From contig NZ_PXZL01000021.1 of NCBI RefSeq assembly GCF_003013405.1, positions 1-64,000 of the forward strand: a DNA stretch of 64,000 nt, read 5' to 3'. Position 1 is the stretch's first letter. Each line of letters starts with the position of its first letter. The position numbers and the translations under genes were made by a program. Shown here piece by piece: positions 1 to 8,464 of this stretch. Below the pieces are notes generated by a model. The model did no database searches and was not told the DNA's origin. It was given only the letters and a program-made list of their open reading frames with translations. This DNA comes from Brevibacillus formosus (GTDB lineage Bacteria > Bacillota > Bacilli > Brevibacillales > Brevibacillaceae).

Positions 1-97
1 TTTCCCCGCGAATCCCTTCGCAGCGGTCAGTCCCAGCCCCCAGCAGGACGGAGCCTGGAGCCTAGACTGGAAATATTCTTCTCTCCACTACAGCCAC
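1..97 (-). repeat. Long-hairpin element, partial copy E
   Basis: On the minus strand this begins with GCTGTAGTGGAG and continues into an arm containing ATTTCCAGTC, the same 5' half seen in the copies at 22781-22998 and 61998-62176. The 3' half lies outside the window. It starts about 18 bases after the terminator of the TPP riboswitch. Product or function is unknown. Confidence 0.65.
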
Positions 98-114
98 ATG
101 TCCACTTCTTCATA

Positions 115-154
115 ACAAAAAGCCCACCAGTTCCCGAGCAGGAAAAGGTGGGCT
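115..154 (-). terminator. Intrinsic terminator of the TPP riboswitch
   Basis: Read on the minus strand, AGCCCACC pairs with GGTGGGCT and is followed by TTTTTGTT. It lies just downstream of the TPP aptamer and is probably its expression platform. Confidence 0.8.
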
Positions 155-207
155 ACATACGCATAGGTAACAATCAAGCGAAAAAGCGCTGTCTGCCGGC
201 AACCGTA

Positions 208-298
208 TCCCTGCGCCGGCATGATCCGGATCAGGTGCAATGGGTCGATGGTCGATTGCTTCCATCCTCTCAGCCCCGCATGAAGGACTCCCCAAGTT
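208..298 (-). promoter_or_regulatory. TPP (thiamin pyrophosphate) riboswitch, THI element
   Basis: The minus strand carries the aptamer hallmarks in order: ACTTGGGGAGTCC, GCTGAGAGGA, then GACCCATTGCACCTGATCC and ATGCCGGCGCAGGGA. A terminator follows at 115-154. The controlled gene would lie to the left. None is visible before the window edge; only hairpin element E is seen there. pgi ends upstream of this element and is not its target. Confidence 0.93.
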
Positions 299-368
299 GC
301 TTGTTCATTATGATATTCCTCTGTAAGTATAGTCCTGTTTGCAACCATCTGACAAGCACGTCCGGTGG

Positions 369-1958
369 TTAATCCTCATCCTTCACATCGTAGCTCTCCG
401 GAATCGGCTCATGACGTGCGGCATCCTCGAACTCCCGGAGCTTGCGAATTTCCTCCAGATGATGATTAAATTGCTCTTTGTTGATGATGTACTCGTTGCC
501 GTCATGGACAGCACGGATGCGTCCCTGCTTGATTTTTTCCATAATAAACGTCTCGGGAAGCTCCAAATAGGCGGCTGTCTCCTCAACGGTCAAATACGTC
601 TTATTCTCGCGCAATCTAGCCTCCAGTTCCGCTTTCTGCCGCTCGTAGCCCGGCTTGCCCAACAAGGCAAACATATTGGCCTTGTATGCCTCCACCCCTG
701 GCTGATCAAACGGATTGACGCCTAGCAAATAGCCGCTGATTCCGCATGCCTTTTCAAAAAAGTAAATCAGTCCGCCGAGATAGTAAGCTGTCGCCTCCGG
801 TATTTCCACAAGCAGATTCGGTACGCCGCCGTCCACATGGGCCAGCACCGTTCCCTCGAAAGCCTTTTTATTGACATACCCCATTCGTTTGCCAGTCAAA
901 AAATTCAATCCATCGACGTCAGCGGGGTCCTCCTGGACAGTCAAATCCACAGCGGGCTTCCTCACAGACAGAACGGTCTCGAATAAATGCCTCATGCCGT
1001 CCTGTATGTATTGGCCCAACGAATGCAGGTCCGTTGAAAACTCGGCAGAAGCTGGAAAAATTCCTTTGCCGTCCTTGCCCTCCGATTCCCCGAAGAGCTG
1101 CTTCCACCACTCTGCAAAATAGCGAAACTGCGGTTCATAGCTTACCAACAGCTCCACTGTCTTGCCTTTTCGATAGAGTGCATTGCGAATCGCCGCATAC
1201 TGATAGCACGGATTGTCGCTTAAATCCATGACCATGTAGCGTTCGCGTGCATCCCTGGCCCCTTGCATGAGAGCATCCATGTTCGCCCCGCTTACAGCGA
1301 TCGGCAACAATCCAACCGCGGTCAGGACTGAATACCGCCCACCGATATCATCTGGGATGACAAAGCACTCATAGCCCTCGTCATCCGCCAGCTTTTTCAG
1401 GGCTCCCCGCTGTTTATCAGTCGTAATGTAAATTCGTTTTTTGGCCTTTTCACGTCCGTATTTCTTTTCCAGCCATTCCCGAAAAAGTCGAAACGCGATA
1501 GCGGGCTCAGTCGTCGTGCCCGATTTTGAGATGACGTTGACGGACACATTTTTTCCTTCTAATACGTCCATCAGATGAGAGATATAAATCGGACTAATAT
1601 TGTTGCCCACAAAATAAATCTCTGGAAAACGCCGCTTGGACTTCGGCAGCAAATTGTAGAAGCTGTGGCCCAAAATGTCAAGTACCGCTTTTGCCCCTAG
1701 ATACGAGCCTCCAATGCCAATCACCAGAAGCACATCCGAATCTGATTGAATTCGTGCTGAAGCTTGGCGAATTCGCTCATACTCGTCCCGGTCGTATTGT
1801 TCCGGCCAATCGACCCAACCAAGATAATCCTTACCAGGTCCAGTCCTTGAATGAAGCATTTGATGCGCAATTTCGATCGCTGGAGCAAGCTGCTCCCACT
1901 CATGCTGTTTGACAAAGGCTCGAGCGTTGGCATAATCAAAGCGAATCGTTTTGTTCAT
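369..1958 (-). CDS. pgi: Glucose-6-phosphate isomerase with C-terminal excisionase-type HTH domain
   Basis: A cytosolic glycolytic enzyme that interconverts glucose 6-phosphate and fructose 6-phosphate. The 529-residue product has the sugar-isomerase phosphate site GIGGSYLGA at residues 81-89 and SKSGTTTEP at 144-152, and the catalytic domain ends near residue 450, where the Bacillus enzyme normally stops. An extra 75 residues follow. Residues 455-504 match the helix-turn-helix 17/excisionase pattern ([14 protein letters not shown]..., [10 protein letters not shown]...), then comes an acidic tail. The start is supported by GGAGGGGAGCT before ATG. It is divergent from the exporter operon. The enzyme assignment is firm; the role of the extra domain is unknown. 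Confidence 0.97.
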   Translation of the reverse strand: MNKTIRFDYANARAFVKQHEWEQLAPAIEIAHQMLHSRTGPGKDYLGWVDWPEQYDRDEYERIRQASARIQSDSDVLLVIGIGGSYLGAKAVLDILGHSFYNLLPKSKRRFPEIYFVGNNISPIYISHLMDVLEGKNVSVNVISKSGTTTEPAIAFRLFREWLEKKYGREKAKKRIYITTDKQRGALKKLADDEGYECFVIPDDIGGRYSVLTAVGLLPIAVSGANMDALMQGARDARERYMVMDLSDNPCYQYAAIRNALYRKGKTVELLVSYEPQFRYFAEWWKQLFGESEGKDGKGIFPASAEFSTDLHSLGQYIQDGMRHLFETVLSVRKPAVDLTVQEDPADVDGLNFLTGKRMGYVNKKAFEGTVLAHVDGGVPNLLVEIPEATAYYLGGLIYFFEKACGISGYLLGVNPFDQPGVEAYKANMFALLGKPGYERQKAELEARLRENKTYLTVEETAAYLELPETFIMEKIKQGRIRAVHDGNEYIINKEQFNHHLEEIRKLREFEDAARHEPIPESYDVKDED

Positions 1959-2168
1959 AGCTCCCCTCCGAGGAACGTCATCTCATCTTTATCTATGATA
2001 TCACGGCAATTGGCGGCAAAGAACTTCCCGATAAAACGTATCAAAATGCGTTTAATTATGTCCAAAATGTGAACATTCGGTATTTCATGTTACCTTTTTC
2101 CAGCACTTCCGTAAAAACCTTTCGAGCAATGAAATAATATGGTTCTTACCAAAGCAAGGAGAATGAAC

Positions 2169-3446
2169 ATGAAAAAACGATGGTGGATCATCGGTTCCGT
2201 CGTAGTCCTCCTGGGCATCGGGGGCGTTGCGTTTTCCATGATGGGATCGCAACAAGCTATGGGAATGCCTGTCAGCATCGGCGCACCAACGAAATCAGCT
2301 TTGGAAAGCAAGGTTTTGACATCAGGGGTCGTCACCGTAGAGGACAAGCTCAAACAGTACGCCAATGTCACCGGAACCTTACGTGAGTTTGTCGTCAAGG
2401 AAGGCGACAAGGTGAAAAAGGGACAAGTGATCGCGAAAATTGACACGTCAGATGTCGATAGCAGAATTCTCGAGCTGGAAGCGCAAATGGAATTGGCCAA
2501 AGCCAACCTCGCCAAGGCACAAATCGGCAACGAGCCGGAAGAAGTCGCGCAGGACCAAGAACGTGTCTCCCAAGCCCAGCGTGAATATGATGCGGCAAAG
2601 CGGGAATATGATCGGATGAATCAATTATTCACTTCTGGCGCTTCTACCCAGCAAGAGCTGGACAAGTTGAAATCACAAATGGACAGCGCTTTATCTACGC
2701 TGAATGTTGCCAAGCAACAGCTCGCGCTCAAGCAAAAGGGTCCACGCAAGGAAGACATTGCCGCTCAGCAAGCCCAAATCAACAAGCTGAATGTAGAAAA
2801 AGCACAGCTGAATAAAGAAAGAGTCCAAAGTGTCGTCGTAGCACCGATGGATGGAACCGTCATTGGCGTTGCAGCTGATAACGGTCAATACGTCAACAAA
2901 GGAACAGAAATCTTGACCCTTGCCAATCTGAACAATCTGTTGGTTGAAGCAGATATCAACGAATCCGATGTCAACAAGCTCAAAATCGGTCAATCTGCCA
3001 CGATTGAAGGCGTGACACTTGGAAAGAAAAAGCTGAATGCGGAAGTAGCTCGCATCTCTCCAACCGCGACGACTACAGCCACCAAGTCAGGGCAAGGTGA
3101 TAAAACTCGCGTCAAAGTCACCCTCAAGCCATCTGGCGATCTATCTGCTTTGAAGCCTGGTTTCCATGTGGACATCAACATCTCCGTCGAAAAAATCGAT
3201 AATGCCTTGCAAGTGCCAATTGAAGCCGTACAGCAAGACGCTGACGGCAGCACCTTTGTCTGGGTATCTGCTAATGGTGTGGCGAAAAAGCTGAAGGTCG
3301 AAACCGGCATGGAAAATGAGTTGTTCACTCACGTCAAGTCCGGACTTAACGGTGATGAGCAAGTGATTCTAGGCCCTGTCGAATCCCTGACTGAAGGAGC
3401 ACCTGTCATGCCGATGAGTGGCGGCGGCGCACCAATGGGCATGTAA
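2169..3446 (+). CDS. yknX: Efflux membrane-fusion (adaptor) protein, YknX/MacA type
   Basis: Periplasmic-adaptor-like (HlyD/MacA) subunit of a tripartite ABC exporter, anchored in the membrane and facing outward. The 425-residue protein has an N-terminal transmembrane helix (about residues 7-25), a split biotinyl-lipoyl-like domain (GTLREFVVKEGDKVKKGQVIA), a long alpha-helical hairpin rich in Gln, Lys and Ala, and a beta-barrel region; the C-terminal tail is Gly/Met-rich. The ATG at 2169 sits 7 bases after AAGGAG, so it is preferred to in-frame codons at 2139 and 2163. It is first in a three-gene operon with the ATPase and permease. In Bacillus subtilis YknWXYZ protects against the SdpC toxin; the substrate here is unknown. 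Confidence 0.92.
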   Translation: MKKRWWIIGSVVVLLGIGGVAFSMMGSQQAMGMPVSIGAPTKSALESKVLTSGVVTVEDKLKQYANVTGTLREFVVKEGDKVKKGQVIAKIDTSDVDSRILELEAQMELAKANLAKAQIGNEPEEVAQDQERVSQAQREYDAAKREYDRMNQLFTSGASTQQELDKLKSQMDSALSTLNVAKQQLALKQKGPRKEDIAAQQAQINKLNVEKAQLNKERVQSVVVAPMDGTVIGVAADNGQYVNKGTEILTLANLNNLLVEADINESDVNKLKIGQSATIEGVTLGKKKLNAEVARISPTATTTATKSGQGDKTRVKVTLKPSGDLSALKPGFHVDINISVEKIDNALQVPIEAVQQDADGSTFVWVSANGVAKKLKVETGMENELFTHVKSGLNGDEQVILGPVESLTEGAPVMPMSGGGAPMGM

Positions 3447-3472
3447 CACGTAAAGAAGGAGGTCAGCCGACG

Positions 3473-4192
3473 ATGCTTCATGTAGAAGGCTTGACGAAAG
3501 CATACAAGACGGGTGATACCGTACTGCCCATCTTAAAAGGTGTCTCCCTGCTGGTGGAACAAGGCGAATTCGTTGCCATCATGGGGCCATCAGGATCAGG
3601 GAAATCGACGTTTATGAACATGCTGGGCTGTCTGGATCGTCCAGATTCGGGTTCGTACATGCTAGATGGCATTGAGGTCAGCAGCCTAAAGGATACGGAG
3701 CTCGCCGTTGTTCGCAACCAAAAGATCGGCTTTGTGTTCCAATCGTTTAATCTGCTAGCCCGCTCTACCTCCTTGCACAATGTAGAGCTGCCGATGATGT
3801 ACGCAAATGTCAGTCGCTCAGAACGGCGCAAACGGGCTACAGAAGCACTCAAGCGAGTGGGACTGGCTGAACGCATGGATCATAAGCCGACCCAACTGTC
3901 CGGTGGTCAGAAACAGCGTGTGGCGATTGCCAGAGCACTGGTCAATAAGCCAGCCATCCTGCTGGCAGACGAACCGACGGGAAATCTGGACAGCCGCTCC
4001 GGGGTCGAAATCATGGCCATGTTTCAGGAGCTGCATGCGCAGGGCGTTACGATCATTCTCGTTACCCACGAATTGGATATCGCCCAGCACGCTGAGCGGA
4101 TTGTGACTTTCAAGGATGGCGTGATCATTCGCGATGAAAAGGTTACGGAGCGAATATTCTCCAAGCCGTCTGACGAGGTGATTGTCACATGA
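3473..4192 (+). CDS. yknY: ABC transporter ATP-binding protein, YknY/MacB type
   Basis: Cytosolic ATPase of the exporter, 239 residues, in the LolD/MacB/FtsE subfamily. Walker A is GPSGSGKST at residues 38-46, followed by the Q-loop region VFQSFNLL, the signature LSGGQKQR and Walker B ILLADEPTG. A GGAGG site precedes the ATG, and the stop overlaps the start of the permease by four bases (ATGA), implying coupled translation. The family energises extrusion or mechanotransmission rather than import. Confidence 0.95.
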   Translation: MLHVEGLTKAYKTGDTVLPILKGVSLLVEQGEFVAIMGPSGSGKSTFMNMLGCLDRPDSGSYMLDGIEVSSLKDTELAVVRNQKIGFVFQSFNLLARSTSLHNVELPMMYANVSRSERRKRATEALKRVGLAERMDHKPTQLSGGQKQRVAIARALVNKPAILLADEPTGNLDSRSGVEIMAMFQELHAQGVTIILVTHELDIAQHAERIVTFKDGVIIRDEKVTERIFSKPSDEVIVT

Positions 4193-5376
4193 ATTTTATG
4201 GAAAGCTTTAACACCGCCGTGGAGGGTATTTGGGCGAACAAAATGCGCTCAATCTTGACCATGCTCGGGATCATCATCGGGATTACCTCCGTCATTGTCG
4301 TCACGGCACTCGGTGAAGGTGGACAGAAAGCCATCAATGAAGAGATGGAAAAGTTCGGGCAAAATACGTTTAGCGTCTTCATCAATTGGGAGACAAAAGA
4401 AGAGATAGCCTCAGAAGATATGACCGTGGAAGATACCGAGGTACTCGGCAGGATTAGTCCTGCCATCGAATACATCGTGCCTTCCAACTCCAGCACGATT
4501 GATTTGAAGGGACCGAAAAAGGAAGAACGCGTCAACCTCACTGCCTCCACTGCTGACTATTTTTCGATGCAATCAACCTTGAAGGTGGCAAAAGGGCGAC
4601 TTTTCAACGAGGTAGATGACAAAGAGCAACGTGCGGTCATCGTTTTAGAGGAAGCTCTTGCTCAAAAGCTGTTCGGTCAAATGAGCCCGATTGGTCAGCG
4701 TGTTCGCTGGGGAAATCAATCTCTCGTCGTAATCGGGACGTACACGGAAGAGAAGTTCAAGTTTGACATGGCAACAAGCTACGGAGCGATTATTCCCATC
4801 CGTTACGAAATGAGCCTGCAGGAAGAGCCTTCTGTCCAAATGATCATGGGAAAAGCGATCGACAAAGCCTCTGTCGACCCAGCCATGCAGCAGGTCAAAC
4901 AGTATTTGAGCCGCAAGCATCAAAAGGAAGACCATTACAGAGTTCGCAGCATGCAAGAATCGATGGATCAGTTTAATCAAATGACGGGCACCTTGACGCT
5001 GATCTTCAGTATCATCGCTGGTATCTCCCTTGTGGTTGGGGGCGTCGGCGTTATGAACATTATGCTCGTATCCGTGACAGAGCGTACGCGCGAGATCGGG
5101 ATTCGCAAAGCATTAGGGGCACGCCGACGAGATATTTTGATTCAGTTTTTGATTGAGTCGGTCATCGTCTGCTTGATCGGTGGATTAATCGGGGTGTTGT
5201 TCGGCCTTGGTATCGCTTCGATCATCGCCTATTTTGCACAGTTGCCGCCGCTTATGTCCTGGAACAGCGTGTTTATCGCTTTTGGCTTCTCCAGTGCTAT
5301 CGGTATTTTCTTCGGCCTCTATCCGGCCAACAAGGCAGCCAAGCTCGATCCAATCGAAGCACTGCGCTACGAATAA
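4189..5376 (+). CDS. yknZ: ABC transporter permease, YknZ/MacB type
   Basis: Membrane permease of the exporter, 395 residues. It has one N-terminal helix (about 20-42), a large extracytoplasmic MacB core domain (about 45-255), and three C-terminal helices of the FtsX domain ending with PANKAAKLDPIEALRYE, the characteristic tail of MacB/YknZ proteins. The start overlaps the ATPase stop. A strong bidirectional terminator at 5430-5475 closes the operon. Confidence 0.95.
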   Translation: MNFMESFNTAVEGIWANKMRSILTMLGIIIGITSVIVVTALGEGGQKAINEEMEKFGQNTFSVFINWETKEEIASEDMTVEDTEVLGRISPAIEYIVPSNSSTIDLKGPKKEERVNLTASTADYFSMQSTLKVAKGRLFNEVDDKEQRAVIVLEEALAQKLFGQMSPIGQRVRWGNQSLVVIGTYTEEKFKFDMATSYGAIIPIRYEMSLQEEPSVQMIMGKAIDKASVDPAMQQVKQYLSRKHQKEDHYRVRSMQESMDQFNQMTGTLTLIFSIIAGISLVVGGVGVMNIMLVSVTERTREIGIRKALGARRRDILIQFLIESVIVCLIGGLIGVLFGLGIASIIAYFAQLPPLMSWNSVFIAFGFSSAIGIFFGLYPANKAAKLDPIEALRYE

Positions 5377-5429
5377 GGAAAAATGGTGCAGCCAATTTTC
5401 CATCCTTAAATGGGCGTGTACCCTTTTTG

Positions 5430-5475
5430 AAAAAACAAGCACCTGTAGGCTCTCTGGCTACAGGTGCTTGTTTAT
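5430..5475. terminator. Bidirectional intrinsic terminator
   Basis: AAGCACCTGTAG pairs perfectly with CTACAGGTGCTT, and T-rich tracts follow on both strands. It separates the YknXYZ operon from the convergent small membrane protein gene. Confidence 0.9.
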
Positions 5476-5648
5476 GTTGGCAACGTATCTGTTACCAGCT
5501 TCAAAAGAAAAAAAAGCGCAATCCCCACGCTCGCGACTGTCCACCAGAGCGGCTTGCTGTCTGCCTTCTCTGCCTTGTAGATCCCGATTAACTTCCAGGT
5601 ACCCACCGCCACGCACAAGAGGCTAAACAGGAGCAGGATTGTCCCCAT
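5472..5648 (-). CDS. Small two-helix membrane protein
   Basis: A 58-residue hydrophobic protein starting MGTILLLFSLL, with two predicted membrane spans (about residues 3-20 and 36-53) separated by a charged loop (KAEKADSK). The ATG follows GGGAGGTC closely, and the stop lies within the shared terminator. I do not recognise a named family. It is convergent with the exporter operon and downstream of the yqkE pair. Confidence 0.7.
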   Translation of the reverse strand: MGTILLLFSLLCVAVGTWKLIGIYKAEKADSKPLWWTVASVGIALFFLLKLVTDTLPT

Positions 5649-5696
5649 GACCTCCCTCCCCTCACTCCTAGCTATATGGGAATGAGAGAGAAAAAA

Positions 5697-5843
5697 TCAC
5701 TTCTTCGGGTCCTTTTTGCCCAATCGACCGAGGACCATCCGGCCCCGCTCCTTGATCGACTCGTCCTTAATATCTTGTTGCCGCTTTTTCATCAAACCGT
5801 TTTTGGAAGTATCCGGTCGGTCCGTTTGCCGTCCATCCCGCAT
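5697..5843 (-). CDS. Small basic protein coupled to YqkE
   Basis: A 48-residue, highly charged protein rich in Lys, Arg and Asp, beginning MRDGRQTDRPDTSKNG, with no membrane segment. Its ATG overlaps the stop of the yqkE-like gene by one base (TAATG), so translation is probably coupled. Function is unknown. The tight coupling and sensible composition support a real gene. Confidence 0.6.
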   Translation of the reverse strand: MRDGRQTDRPDTSKNGLMKKRQQDIKDESIKERGRMVLGRLGKKDPKK

Positions 5844-6118
5844 TAGCTGTACTTGCCTCCGCCTTTTTTCTCGTAATCGTCCAAAAGCTCAGCAAAGCTC
5901 TTGTTGCGCTCGCGTTCTTCCTGCTCCCGGCGCATTTGTTCGGCTGCTTCCTTTGCTTTGCGCTCGCCTTCTGTCTTCATGTCTTTTTCAAGCTGCTTGA
6001 GTGCTCCGAGCGCATCTGCATTCAGCATATCCTTCAAACTGTTCAATCCGCTTTTCGCGTCTGTCGTAGTCGTTGTTACTGCTTGACGCTGTTGTGGTTT
6101 TCGTTGTTTTTTCGCCAT
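5843..6118 (-). CDS. yqkE: YqkE family protein (DUF3886)
   Basis: A 91-residue hydrophilic protein with a Lys/Gln-rich N-terminus, the core LNSLKDMLNADALGALKQLE, a charged helix (EGERKAKEAAEQMRREQEERER) and the end FAELLDDYEKKGGGKYS, which fits YqkE/DUF3886 of sporeforming Bacillales. Function is unknown. The ATG at 6118 is 8 bases after AAGGGTGG; an in-frame GTG 12 bases upstream overlaps that site and is less likely. Confidence 0.85.
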   Translation of the reverse strand: MAKKQRKPQQRQAVTTTTTDAKSGLNSLKDMLNADALGALKQLEKDMKTEGERKAKEAAEQMRREQEERERNKSFAELLDDYEKKGGGKYS

Positions 6119-6215
6119 TTGAATTGCCACCCTTTCCCTATCCTCATTCTGTCCTCATTCTCTGGCCCCATCCGGGTCATACTATCTTCATCTTTCATAA
6201 AGAGGAGGACATCAC

Positions 6216-6347
6216 ATGGTTCGCAACAAAGAAAAAGATTTTGGAAAAACCGCTGAAATCCGAGGACCCAAAGCCCAATCCGAGGCTGTCCGTTCTGACG
6301 GCTCCATTAATAGTGAACCACAAGAAAGGCTAAAAGAAAACCGCTAA
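6216..6347 (+). CDS. sspK: Small acid-soluble spore protein, SspK family
   Basis: A 43-residue protein with the SspK-type beginning MVRNKEKDFG and the typical end SDGSINSEPQERLKENR, where SspK proteins have RADGxxNxxPQERM. Minor SASPs are made in the forespore under sigma-F/G control; their exact role is unclear. AGAGGAGGAC lies just before the ATG and a terminator follows immediately. Family assignment is from memory of the SspK pattern. Confidence 0.8.
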   Translation: MVRNKEKDFGKTAEIRGPKAQSEAVRSDGSINSEPQERLKENR

Positions 6348-6354
6348 CAAAAAA

Positions 6355-6389
6355 ACCGCCGGGCAGCCATTATGCTCGGCGATTTTTAC
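6355..6389 (+). terminator. Intrinsic terminator after sspK-like gene
   Basis: CGCCGGGC pairs with GCTCGGCG (one G-T pair) and is followed by ATTTTT. Confidence 0.8.
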
Positions 6390-6439
6390 TCTTTCTAAAG
6401 TTTAATGAGTCTAGGGGGCGTGTAATCTCATGAGAATGA

Positions 6440-6592
6440 CAGTTCATTGAAGATCTATGCGAAGAAATTATAGAGCAGGAGAGAATCAAGCAACGATACT
6501 TCCGAAATGCTAAGACAAAGCCTAAGGATGATCTTCATCAAATCATGAAAAAGTCCTTTGAACATAATAAAGATGGATTAAGGTATTTTTGA
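6440..6592 (+). pseudogene. Gene relic, unidentified
   Basis: Fifty open codons with protein-like composition (QFIEDLCEEIIEQERIKQRY...) follow directly on an in-frame stop, with no start codon or ribosome site. It looks like the C-terminal remnant of a lost gene in a decayed stretch. I do not recognise the family. Confidence 0.35.
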
Positions 6593-6796
6593 AGTTTTGA
6601 CCTCAAAATCAGGTAACGAACAGCGAAGAAAAACAGAGCTTGAACGAGATCGTGATTTTTTGCCCAAAAGTGCTGTTTGTCCACGATGGGAGGACATTTT
6701 ACCTTGATTTTCTCCAGCTCCCAAAACGCTAATTTGCGAAAAAACGCTCGAAATTGAGGATTCGGGCGTTTGTTTGCATGATGTTTATTATCGGGG

Positions 6797-6821
6797 GACC
6801 CAATATAACGTAATTGGACGA
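6797..6821 (+). repeat. 25-bp repeat, copy 1
   Basis: ATATAAC-TAATTGGACGA is shared with 9416-9441. The core has weak dyad symmetry (CCAAT...ATTGG). Only these two copies were seen. Confidence 0.55.
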
Positions 6822-6891
6822 CATGTGAGTGCAAAAAAGCCCAGTGAACCTTGGCGCACGCAATATATAAGAACATTTCTATAAGGGATAC

Positions 6892-6928
6892 AGCCAACAT
6901 TTTAACGTTAGCTTAACTAGTCAGGATG
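6892..6928 (+). repeat. 37-bp direct repeat, left copy
   Basis: Matches 8465-8501 at 33 of 37 positions in the same orientation. The core is ACGTTA-CTTAACTAGT. The two copies bracket the AT-rich secreted protein/membrane peptide gene pair. Confidence 0.75.
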
Positions 6929-7050
6929 GGTGACTTTACATTATTCAATGTAAAGTTGCCCGTTCTTTGTTTCTTTAAAAATTAGATATCTATACTCATT
7001 TCCATAGTACATTGAGTTAGGTGTTTATGATGGGGGATGCTGCCCCAAAC

Positions 7051-7169
7051 CGGGGTACATCCGAGATACGTGTAAAAATGGGTCAAGCACTGGTCAGTAA
7101 CAGTTCGTTGCATGTCGTAAAAATTGTAACCCCATGACCTAATTTTGCTGTTATCTCGGCTGTACCCCG
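7051..7169. repeat. Inverted repeat with 83-base loop
   Basis: CGGGGTACATCCGAGATA (7051-7068) pairs with TATCTCGGCTGTACCCCG (7152-7169), 17 of 18 matching. A second stem, GCCTTAGTT with AACTAAGGC, lies next to it at 7193-7231. This could be folded RNA or a mobile-element remnant. Confidence 0.55.
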
Positions 7170-7369
7170 AAGTGAGCCATTAGTAGGGCTTGCCTTAGTT
7201 TCCGAGACTCACCATTTGCGGAACTAAGGCAAAAATATCCCGAATTTTCACAAATGCTTGTGGTGACAGCTACGCTGGTATTACCCCAAGTTGTAGACTG
7301 AACATGGTACTCAGCGGTAACAACAGGACCTAAATGTTCTGGAAGCCTTATCTGATAAAGTGTCCCAGT
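7151..7369 (-). pseudogene. Possible gene remnant
   Basis: An open stretch of 72 codons with plausible protein composition (GTLYQIRLPEHLGPVVTAEY..., ending HFGVQPR) but no start codon or ribosome site. It overlaps the inverted repeats described here, so coding origin is uncertain. Confidence 0.25.
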
Positions 7370-7477
7370 CTAAAACTTTTTTGAGTCTAGAACTTTATTT
7401 TCAAATAACACTTCCACTATAATTCTTAATTGGTATATAATGGAATTTGTTGTGACCAATAAAAGGGAGGTTTTGTA

Positions 7478-8122
7478 ATGAAAAGGATTTACTCTCTATT
7501 TTTCTCCATTTGTTTATTGTTAGTCTTTAGTATCCCTCTTACTGCTTCCGCAGAAAGTAATGAAAAAGCTTCGCCTGTACCTAACGAACGGGTTGTCGAA
7601 CTATTAAAAAGAGCCAATATTGAATTTCAAATTGTAAATGGTAATATAAAACTAGAGAATACCTCACCCGAATCTATAGCTAGGTCCAATAAGTTACTTG
7701 CTTCAGAGTTCAACTCTATTGCTAAAGCTGCTGTTTCTTATCCAACTCCCTATGTGCATATGAAATTGAATGATTATACGGCTTCAGACAGATTTAAAGC
7801 AGCAACTAAAATTGCTTTGGCTTCAGCTACCGTTGAATGGGCAAAAAATAAAGGCTTACCTGATCCACGTAAAATCGGTGTAGCTGCTGCTGGCGGATTT
7901 GGTATTTATTATTTTTTAGCGCCTATTAATCCAGAGCATTTGTATTTTTATATCAAATATTCCTATAGAGAACTAGGTCCAGGTAAATTTGACATGAATG
8001 GGAACTTTATAGGAGATTATGAGATTAAAAAAGAAATAAGAGTAACTAAAAACTCCGATTATTCAGGGGGTAATCTTGAAACAGATATAAGAAAATCTAC
8101 AGTAATAGATGCTTGGTTTTAA
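7478..8122 (+). CDS. Secreted protein of unknown function
   Basis: A 214-residue protein with a clear Sec signal peptide (MKRIYSLFFSICLLLVFSIP, probable cleavage after TASA near residue 25). The mature part has helical charged segments, a Gly/Ala hydrophobic stretch near residues 130-148 (VAAAGGFGIYYFLAP) and an aromatic C-terminal half. GGGAGG precedes the ATG. Codon use is more AT-rich than that of flanking housekeeping genes, suggesting transfer. It sits 15 bases before a two-helix membrane peptide gene and inside a pair of direct repeats. A toxin or bacteriocin precursor is possible but unproven. I do not recognise a family. Confidence 0.75.
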   Translation: MKRIYSLFFSICLLLVFSIPLTASAESNEKASPVPNERVVELLKRANIEFQIVNGNIKLENTSPESIARSNKLLASEFNSIAKAAVSYPTPYVHMKLNDYTASDRFKAATKIALASATVEWAKNKGLPDPRKIGVAAAGGFGIYYFLAPINPEHLYFYIKYSYRELGPGKFDMNGNFIGDYEIKKEIRVTKNSDYSGGNLETDIRKSTVIDAWF

Positions 8123-8137
8123 GGAAGGATTTTTCAA

Positions 8138-8305
8138 ATGCTTGGATATTTTATTACTTTTATAGCCAATTTTGTTATAGCTTGTTTTTTTTATGATGGA
8201 TCTGGTGTTACAAAACCTCTAATTCATTCCATCATTATCGTGATTTTGATTTTTATAGTTGACTTAATATCAAAGAATAAAAAAAACAATCAAAAAAGCT
8301 CTTAG
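8138..8305 (+). CDS. Small two-helix membrane protein, possible partner of the secreted protein
   Basis: A 55-residue protein with two hydrophobic helices (about residues 2-18 and 30-44) and a strongly basic tail (SKNKKNNQK). GGAAGG lies about 10 bases before the ATG, directly after the stop of the secreted protein gene, so the two are probably cotranscribed. Size and topology resemble small immunity or holin-like peptides, but this is inference only. Confidence 0.65.
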   Translation: MLGYFITFIANFVIACFFYDGSGVTKPLIHSIIIVILIFIVDLISKNKKNNQKSS

Positions 8306-8354
8306 AAAATTGATCTGCCCCCTGTCATGTAGACTGTGGAAAAACAAAAAGTCT

Positions 8355-8390
8355 GACACTAACTATTCACTTTAGTTGGTGTTCTTTTTT
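8355..8390 (+). terminator. Intrinsic terminator of the secreted/membrane protein pair
   Basis: GACACTAACTA pairs with TAGTTGGTGTT, followed by CTTTTTT. Confidence 0.75.
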
Positions 8391-8464
8391 ATTCTTTGTA
8401 CTTTTGGTATTGAAAAGGACACACCTGTAGAAGATGTCCTGGTAATCGACACAGTAAACAATTA

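Larger units (their letters stand above)
6593..7477. other. Gene-poor decayed region
   Basis: About 0.9 kb with no convincing complete gene. It holds one copy each of a 25-bp and a 37-bp repeat (6797-6821, 6892-6928), an 18-bp inverted repeat (7051-7068/7152-7169), a second hairpin (7193-7231) and a possible minus-strand gene remnant (7151-7369). It reads as scar tissue from past insertions and deletions. Confidence 0.6.

Noticed and set aside
6538..6900. 120-residue minus-strand open frame
   Set aside because: No ribosome site before its ATG, overlaps a relic on the other strand, and begins inside the 37-bp repeat; no family recognised.
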